Assembly: GCA_020718315.1 (NCBI GenBank)
Contig: DYSK01000002.1
Coordinates: 1-39,562 of the forward strand
Direction of reading: 5' to 3'
DNA: 39,562 nt
Origin: Draconibacterium orientale
Lineage (GTDB): Bacteria > Bacteroidota > Bacteroidia > Bacteroidales > UBA12170
Shown here: piece after piece, positions 33,654-39,562 of the stretch
How positions within the stretch are numbered: position 1 is the first letter of the stretch
Layout: every line of letters begins with the position of its first letter
Position numbers and translations under genes: made by a program
The notes under the pieces: model-generated
The model's database searches: none
Seen by the model: only the letters and a program-made list of their open reading frames with translations
Told to the model about the DNA's origin: nothing

Positions 33654-36600
33654 ATGGATTTAACGCGATTCAGCAGAAGAACTCTATTTATAATCTTTCT
33701 GGTATTTTTTATTTCCAATACGTCTTCAATTGCAAACGACACGATTCGGATTGGCGCTTTGGCTCATAGGAGCGAAGCGGAAAGTTTAGCCAAATGGTCG
33801 CCTACTGTGGATTACTTGAATCAAGCGTTTGGGAATTATCATTTTGTATTGACTCCGCTTTTTTTTGAGCAGATAGAACTGCTTGTTCAGCAAAAAAAAA
33901 TCGATTTAGTAATTTGTAACCCTGCAATTTTTATCCTTCTTCAAGAAAAATACCAAGCCAGTGCCCTCGCCACGGTTCAAACTTATTTTCAAGAAAAACC
34001 ATACAACGAGTATGGGGGGCTCTTCTTTACACTTTCAGGAAATGAGCAAATCAACAATCTTGTTGATATCAAAGGAAAATCAATTGCTCTGGTTGATAAT
34101 CAATCATTGGGTGCCGGCGTTATGCCCCGAGTTTTGATGCGTCAGAATAAGTTGGATTTGCTTAAAGATCCAAAAACTTTTATTTATACCAATCAGCACG
34201 ATGCTGTTGTTTATGAAGTATTGAGTGGCAGAGCCGATGTAGGGTTCGTGCGAACAGGAATAGTGGAAGATATGGCTTCCAGAGGACAGATAAATATAAA
34301 AGAAATAAAAGTAATACATCAACAAAAGCATTTGGAGTTTCCATTTCTGATAAGTACAGAATTGGTTCCCGAATGGCCGTTGGTAAAACTGGCTCATGTT
34401 TCAGATTTTTTGGCAGTTGAAATAGCCAGAAAGCTTTTCGCTTTCGAAAAAGCCAATTTGGAAAATCCAGGATATGGATGGGGAATAGCCGCCGATTACA
34501 GTGTTGTTGCTAAGTATTTAAAATTGATTCATGCGCCGCCCTACAACAATGAAAAAGAAACATTTAAAGAGATCATCGAAGGCGATTGGCAACATTTCTT
34601 TTTGCTTTTTGGATTGGCCATTGTTTTGGGCTTATTCGCCTTGTTTTTGCGCTATTTGTACAATCAAATGAGTGTAAGCAAAAAAGAAAAAAAAGACCAC
34701 GGCATTGAGCATTATCTAAAATCGGATTCTCCGCATCTTAATGCAGAAAATTGTTTTGAAAGCGCTGCTGCAAAAAAAATATTTCAGCCTCGTTCGGTTT
34801 GGTCGTATTCTTATTTAAAATATTTTGTACTGACTGTATTGGTGTATTATCTGAGTGTATTATTCGGTTTGGTTTTTTCGATCGACACAACGGGGACAAC
34901 GGCTATATGGTTTGCGTCGGGAGTTGGGTTTTTAGCGGTTTATATATTTGGATACCGCATTTGGCCGGCTATTTTTATTGGTTCTTTCTTGGTTTATTTG
35001 TCGGACGCACATTTAGTTGTAGATGATGTAGGCAAATGGCCATTTCATGGTTTGGCGGCCATAAACGCGTTGAACAACGCCTTGGAATCAGTTTTGGCTG
35101 TGTTTATAAGTCGAAAACTGATAGGTTCAAAAGCCTTGTTTTCCAGTATTAAATCGACCGTTCTGTTTATTATTCCGGTGAGTTTGACTGTGAGTCTTTT
35201 TTCGGCTACAGTGGGTGTTTTTGCAATTTCATGTGTAAACAATGATTGGAGACTTTTTTACGATTTGTTGCTAACTTGGTGGCTTGGCGATTTGGCTGGT
35301 ATGCTATTGATAGTTCCGTTGGTTTTAAGTTGGAGAAAGAGCGAATTTTCAATTCCACAAACCAAACGATTGGCATTACTTTTACTCTCTGCGTTTTTCC
35401 TCATGGCAGTGGGTTCGTTTATTTTCCTGACAGGATACCATATTGCCTATTTATTTTTGCCTTTCTTTATTTATATCACTTTCCGTTTAGGCCGATTTAT
35501 GAGCTTTAGTATGGCGGCCATTTTAAGCCTCGTTTCTATTTGGATGGTTACCGGAATGGATATGTATTGGGTGTGGGACAATGCAGGGGAAGCCTTGTTT
35601 TATGTTCGGTTGTTTTTATTAATCCTCTATCTCACCATTCTTTTGGTAGCGGCAGTACTATCGGAACAATATATAGCCGAAGGCGGAATGCGCTTGTACA
35701 AAGAAATTCTGAAAAATTCAACCGAAGGTATAGCCATTCTAAGTACACAAGGATTTTACATTGAGCAAAATGATGCTTACAAAAAAATATTTGGATTTGC
35801 AGACGAAGAATTAATAAGAAAAACGCCCGCTATTCATTTTGGGGAAGAAACATTTGCCTTGATGTTTCAAAAAGTAAAAGAAAGTGGCTTTGCATTTTTC
35901 GAGCGAGATAGCGAAACTAAATTTGGGATTAAACCTATCGAAGTTTCTTTTTTTAGCATTCGAAACAAAGCGAATGAGCTGGTTTGTTATGTTGGAATCA
36001 ACAAAGAAATTACCGAAAGAAGAGAAGCCGAAAATCTTTTACGAAAAAGCGAAGCCGAAGCATGGAGTTTGTTTAAACATGCTGCTATTCCGATTATGAT
36101 TGAAGATTTTAGCGAAATAAAAATTTATTTAGATAAATTAAAAGCTGCTGGATTAACTGATTGGGAAGCCTATTTTGATCAAAACACGAATGAGGTAGCC
36201 AAGCTCGCCGATAAAATAAAAGTACTCGAGATTAATGAACGAATGCTTGATTTGCACGGCAAAGAAAACAAGGAAAATTTATTGAACAAAACGGGTAGCT
36301 TTTTCACAAAAGATTCTTTAGCCGTTTTTAGAAATGAAATTATTGCTTTGGCTCAAGGACAAAATTCTTTTACAAGCGAAATAACAATTCCTAATCAAAA
36401 AGGAGAAAGCATGTGTTTGATTCTTAGCGTCTCTATTCCTCCGTTGTATCGCGAAAATTTTGAGCGTGTTTTGGTTTCTTTTGTGGATATCACGGAGACA
36501 AAACGCTCGCAAACCATACTTAAAATCCTTTTAAACATCTCGAATGCTGCAAATAAAGCCACAGATATTGCCGAAACTATTGAAGTCGTTCAAAAAGAAT

Positions 36601-37742
36601 TGGGAACAATCATTGATACTTCAAATTTTTACTTGGCTCTTTACAATGCTGAAAAAGATGAAATTGAATTGCCTTTTTTTATAGATACCATTGATCAGTT
36701 TAAAAAAGTTCCGGCCGGAAACACGCTAACACGGCTTGTGATCAAAGAAGGGAAATCGTATTTATTAAACGAAGAAGAAAGACAAAAACTGCATGCAAAA
36801 GGAGTAATAAAAGCCGTTGGCGCCAGCTCAAAAATATGGCTGGGAGTTCCACTGAAAGTAAGAGGCGAATCCATTGGAGCCTTTGTGGTGCAAAGTTATA
36901 TCGACGAAAATGCTTTCACCGAAAACGACAAAGAAACAATAGAAATCGTTGCCAACCAGATTGCCTTGTCCATTGAACGAAAGAAAGCCGAAACAGACCT
37001 CAATGCTTCTTTCGAAAAATCGCAAGAAAGCGACCGCATAAAATCGGCTTTTTTATCAAGTATGAGTCACGAACTAAGAACACCACTTAATGCAATAATT
37101 GGTTTTTCAAGCTTGATGGATAAAGATTTAAGCACAGATCAATTTCTTGAGTTTGGTGAAATGATCAACAAAAGCGGGGCAAATCTTCTAGAAATTGTTG
37201 ACAATATTTTTGAAGTGTCGCTCATTGATGCCGGCGCACACGAGCAAACCTACCGTTCGCATTCTCTTCAAAACTTGATGGATCAGATTAACCAAACAAT
37301 TTATATCAGAAGAAGAGTATTAAACAAAGAAAACGTAGAAATAAGCATGAATAATCAAGCAACGATAGCACAGGAAATATTCATCGATGGCCAAAGTTTT
37401 AAAAATATTTTTCTGCATCTGCTTAACAATGCGCTAAAATTCACCTCTCAAGGAAGTATTCAGTTTGGTCTTGAAAGAGTGGACGAAAACGGCAACTTCT
37501 ATTTCTATGTAAAAGACACAGGAATTGGAATTTCGAAAGACAAACAAGACTTTATTTTTGATAGTTTTCGCATGGGCGATGATACCCATACTCGGCAATA
37601 CCAAGGGATAGGCGTAGGTTTGTTTATCTGTAAGAACCTAATTCACTTACTGGGCGGCGACATAAAATTAGAATCCACCGAAAATGAAGGCGCACGCTTT
37701 TCTTTTTATTTACCTTTACGGCGCATTAAAAACACATTTTGA
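33654..37742 (+). CDS. Sensor histidine kinase with PhnD-like binding domain, MASE1, two PAS-like domains, GAF, HisKA and HATPase
   Basis: A 1362-residue membrane kinase from the ATG at 33654; the frame extends to a TTG at 33633, but the ATG is preferred. Order: signal/anchor helix (8-27); PhnD/TtrS-like periplasmic binding domain (about 30-300, DTIRIGALAHRSEAESLAKWSP, DLVICNP, GLFFTLSG); transmembrane helix (315-334); MASE1 membrane domain (about 388-673, several helices, with GTTAIWFASGVGFLAVY); a PAS domain (about 676-795) and a PAS-like domain (798-953, EDFSEIKIYLDKLKAAG); GAF (954-1110); HisKA (1131-1195) with H1139 in SHELRTPLN; HATPase with N1259 and DTGIGI (1288-1293). No receiver is fused. 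A receiver gene follows 3 bases later. Related PhnD-kinase fusions sense tetrathionate or thiosulfate; the ligand here is unknown. Confidence 0.9.
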   Translation: MDLTRFSRRTLFIIFLVFFISNTSSIANDTIRIGALAHRSEAESLAKWSPTVDYLNQAFGNYHFVLTPLFFEQIELLVQQKKIDLVICNPAIFILLQEKYQASALATVQTYFQEKPYNEYGGLFFTLSGNEQINNLVDIKGKSIALVDNQSLGAGVMPRVLMRQNKLDLLKDPKTFIYTNQHDAVVYEVLSGRADVGFVRTGIVEDMASRGQINIKEIKVIHQQKHLEFPFLISTELVPEWPLVKLAHVSDFLAVEIARKLFAFEKANLENPGYGWGIAADYSVVAKYLKLIHAPPYNNEKETFKEIIEGDWQHFFLLFGLAIVLGLFALFLRYLYNQMSVSKKEKKDHGIEHYLKSDSPHLNAENCFESAAAKKIFQPRSVWSYSYLKYFVLTVLVYYLSVLFGLVFSIDTTGTTAIWFASGVGFLAVYIFGYRIWPAIFIGSFLVYLSDAHLVVDDVGKWPFHGLAAINALNNALESVLAVFISRKLIGSKALFSSIKSTVLFIIPVSLTVSLFSATVGVFAISCVNNDWRLFYDLLLTWWLGDLAGMLLIVPLVLSWRKSEFSIPQTKRLALLLLSAFFLMAVGSFIFLTGYHIAYLFLPFFIYITFRLGRFMSFSMAAILSLVSIWMVTGMDMYWVWDNAGEALFYVRLFLLILYLTILLVAAVLSEQYIAEGGMRLYKEILKNSTEGIAILSTQGFYIEQNDAYKKIFGFADEELIRKTPAIHFGEETFALMFQKVKESGFAFFERDSETKFGIKPIEVSFFSIRNKANELVCYVGINKEITERREAENLLRKSEAEAWSLFKHAAIPIMIEDFSEIKIYLDKLKAAGLTDWEAYFDQNTNEVAKLADKIKVLEINERMLDLHGKENKENLLNKTGSFFTKDSLAVFRNEIIALAQGQNSFTSEITIPNQKGESMCLILSVSIPPLYRENFERVLVSFVDITETKRSQTILKILLNISNAANKATDIAETIEVVQKELGTIIDTSNFYLALYNAEKDEIELPFFIDTIDQFKKVPAGNTLTRLVIKEGKSYLLNEEERQKLHAKGVIKAVGASSKIWLGVPLKVRGESIGAFVVQSYIDENAFTENDKETIEIVANQIALSIERKKAETDLNASFEKSQESDRIKSAFLSSMSHELRTPLNAIIGFSSLMDKDLSTDQFLEFGEMINKSGANLLEIVDNIFEVSLIDAGAHEQTYRSHSLQNLMDQINQTIYIRRRVLNKENVEISMNNQATIAQEIFIDGQSFKNIFLHLLNNALKFTSQGSIQFGLERVDENGNFYFYVKDTGIGISKDKQDFIFDSFRMGDDTHTRQYQGIGVGLFICKNLIHLLGGDIKLESTENEGARFSFYLPLRRIKNTF

Positions 37743-37745
37743 ATC

Positions 37746-38123
37746 ATGAGCGAATCCAAATTGACAAATAAATTAGTTTTGATTGTGGAAGACGATGTAA
37801 TCAACAATGAATTACTTATTTTTCTTTTGAGAAGAGTGAATATGCAATCGCTCAGTGCTTACAACGGCAAGGACGCGATAGAATTGTTTAAAGCAAATCC
37901 GAAAATCGATTTGGTATTGATGGATTTAAAAATTCCCGGAATGAGCGGATATGAGATTACAGAAGAGCTGAAAAAAATCCGTGCCGAGGTTCCTATCATT
38001 GCCCAAACGGCCTATGCTTTAAGTGGAGATAGAGAAAAGGCCATGGCAGCCGGTTGCGACGAATACATCAAAAAGCCAATCATAAAAGAAGAGCTTTACC
38101 GGCTAATGGAAAATTTCTTCTAG
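37746..38123 (+). CDS. Single-domain response regulator (CheY-like receiver)
   Basis: A 125-residue protein that is only a receiver domain: acidic pocket E15-D16-D17, phospho-acceptor D60 (LVLMDLKIPGMSGYE), T88 and K110 (EYIKKPI). It has no output domain, so it probably acts in a phosphorelay or by protein contact. It begins 3 bases after the stop of the large hybrid-like sensor kinase, which lacks its own receiver, so the two form a cognate pair in one transcript. The next partner (a phosphotransfer protein or effector) is not encoded nearby. Confidence 0.93.
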   Translation: MSESKLTNKLVLIVEDDVINNELLIFLLRRVNMQSLSAYNGKDAIELFKANPKIDLVLMDLKIPGMSGYEITEELKKIRAEVPIIAQTAYALSGDREKAMAAGCDEYIKKPIIKEELYRLMENFF

Positions 38124-38325
38124 CCTGTTTGAATAGAGCTTTTTTTGTTGGTTCGCATTTCCAATATTTTGCATCCCGATTTTCTTTTGAGACGCGATTG
38201 TTCAGTTGATAATATTTTGCCAGAAAGGCACAAAATCACTCTCAACAAATCCATAATAAAACGTTTTCGGAAAATCGTTTTTCTAATATCAGAACTCCCT
38301 GTAAAAAAAACGGAATACTTCTATT

Positions 38326-39102
38326 CTAAGGTGCGAGAGAAAGAGTTATCCCAAACCGATATTGCCCAAAAATAGGACTGTCCCAGTTGGTTATATTCCA
38401 TTGGTCGTAAAACAATCCTTCAATTGAGTATTGAGCAATTGGAGATAATACATCAATAAAGGCCGTAATAACTGCAATATCCTCCAATTTGTAATCCACT
38501 CCTACAAGGGCAGTTAAGCCTGTAACAAAACCACTATCGGTGCCGTAGGTTTGCTCTTTGTTTTCGTTAAAATAATTGACTTGCCATTTATACAGACCAT
38601 AAGCAGCGCCCACCCATGGCTGAATTTTTTTTGCACCAAAAATATATTTTCCGCCAAGTCGGAAACCGGTAGTTTGCATATCAAAATGAACATCGGTGGG
38701 CAAGTTATGTACATATAAAATCTGTGGAGCTCCCGGCTCGTCCCAATGTGTAGCCCCTTCGGCAAGCGTCCAGCTCGTTTGAACATCGGATCCTTTACTT
38801 GCAAGAAACATATTGTAGTTGTACATATTAATATCAAAAAAGAGGTTAAAATTTTGCATCATCTTTCTTTGAATTATGACTCCAAAACCGAAGCTGGAGC
38901 CCAAGGGTTCTCCGAAACTGGCATCGGTCAAAGCTGTTGATGGTTGAATACCGGTTTGCAATACAAGATTGAATCCAATAAGGTATTTTTCGTTTTTTAC
39001 GCTCGAGTTGTCGGTAGGCGTGGACAAGGAGCTAACTTCCTGGCCAGAAAGCAGATTGATTGATCCGGCCCAAATTAGAATTATCAGCACAAAGTTTTTC
39101 AT
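38326..39102 (-). CDS. Outer-membrane beta-barrel protein of unknown function
   Basis: A 258-residue protein. Residues 1-20 are a signal peptide (MKNFVLIILIWAGSINLLSGQ). The mature protein has alternating beta-strand patterns with glycine and aromatic residues, for example FNLVLQTG, TTGFRLGGKYIFG, PWVGAAYGLYKWQVNYF and the final strand GQYRFGITLSL, as in the OmpA/porin-like 8-strand barrels. No catalytic motif is visible. Its end converges on the receiver gene; the 202-base gap between them has no gene. No partner is evident. It may be a structural or adhesion-type barrel. Confidence 0.8.
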   Translation of the reverse strand: MKNFVLIILIWAGSINLLSGQEVSSLSTPTDNSSVKNEKYLIGFNLVLQTGIQPSTALTDASFGEPLGSSFGFGVIIQRKMMQNFNLFFDINMYNYNMFLASKGSDVQTSWTLAEGATHWDEPGAPQILYVHNLPTDVHFDMQTTGFRLGGKYIFGAKKIQPWVGAAYGLYKWQVNYFNENKEQTYGTDSGFVTGLTALVGVDYKLEDIAVITAFIDVLSPIAQYSIEGLFYDQWNITNWDSPIFGQYRFGITLSLAP

Positions 39103-39562
39103 ACGAATGAGATTAAAGTGTTTTACTAATGAATAAAGGAAAAATTATGCGTGAAAGAAACAGATTGTTTATCTGAAAAGCCACTATGTTGTAATCAAAA
39201 ACCCAACTAGAGGTTAGCGTGTTCATTTTTAGAAATTTATACCTAAAACCACATCATAACAATTCCAAATGTACAAATTTTAATTATTGATGATCGAAAA
39301 ACATTCAATATTTGTGATCGATTCAAATTTCTTAGAAAAGGAGACTACGAAAAGTGTAAAAACGAAAAGTTTTAGAGCTCCGATAGGCTATCCATTGCGG
39401 TTTCTCAATTGACTTAAAAAAAATGAAGCGAAAAAGGTCGAAACAAATAATTCCTAAAATGTATTAGGGATTTTTTTGCTCCTCTTCTAGGACTTCCGCC
39501 TAGGCGAATCAGATGCTCAGTAATTTATAAATCGAGGGATTTAATAAAATCTCTGCCTTTTC
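39103..39562. other. 460-base right-end region without a supported gene
   Basis: No ORF with family similarity was seen. It contains an orphan plus-strand terminator (39451-39477), a perfect 10-base GC-rich palindrome CGCCTAGGCG (39497-39506) and a hairpin GAGGGATTT / AAATCTCT near 39534-39557. Promoter elements were not clear. Confidence 0.5.
39451..39477 (+). terminator. Orphan rho-independent terminator
   Basis: A 7-base stem TTCCTAA / TTAGGGA (one G-T pair) with a 6-base loop, followed by seven T's, in plus orientation. No plus-strand gene ends nearby; the closest is the receiver gene at 38123. Confidence 0.6.

Noticed and set aside
38145..38375. 76-codon plus-strand ORF after the receiver gene
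   Set aside because: It begins at a non-ATG codon, overlaps the end of the convergent barrel gene and has no recognisable motif.

Overview
The window looks like chromosomal DNA of a Bacteroidota bacterium (class Bacteroidia or a close relative). Base composition is AT-rich. At least nine genes have the Bacteroidota promoter element TAnnTTTG close upstream. The gene content also fits: a large secreted FG-GAP/HYR protein, a B12-dependent class II ribonucleotide reductase, a metH-metF pair under a SAM-I riboswitch, LytTR regulators with a HisKA_2 kinase, and a TTG-started flippase beginning NPLKRL. No tRNA, rRNA, CRISPR array, transposase or phage gene was seen.

Bases 1-3583 (minus) hold a two-gene unit for exported proteins: a small secreted protein, then a giant IPT/TIG, FG-GAP, HYR and Ig-like protein that runs off the left edge. 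Bases 3774-6285 (minus) hold a signalling cluster: a LytTR regulator, then a HisKA_2 kinase overlapping a second, divergent LytTR-like regulator.

Bases 6390-13213 (minus) are housekeeping: hflX-hemH, trpS, hisS, and an overlapping aminotransferase/omega-amidase pair. rsmI (plus, 13410) converges on an alpha/beta-hydrolase and metallophosphoesterase operon, the two stop codons sharing one TTAA. Next come a lone LolD/MacB-type ABC ATPase, a degenerate methyltransferase-like protein and a coiled-coil hypothetical protein (minus), then tdk and fabH (plus).

A 709-base AT-rich gap precedes nrdJ (plus), which ends in a strong terminator that can also serve the opposing metH-metF operon. The metH leader is about 370 bases and carries a complete S-box aptamer plus an 18-codon mini-ORF ending Met-Arg-Met-Arg. 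Divergent from metH are a polysaccharide flippase and a YfcC-type carrier, which converge on a U32-family tRNA-hydroxylation protein.

The right end has the most unusual gene, a 1362-residue histidine kinase. It fuses a PhnD/TtrS-like periplasmic binding domain to a MASE1 membrane domain, two PAS-like domains, GAF and HisKA/HATPase. A single-domain receiver follows after 3 bases. Beyond it lie a convergent outer-membrane barrel gene and 460 bases without a gene, which contain an orphan plus-strand terminator.
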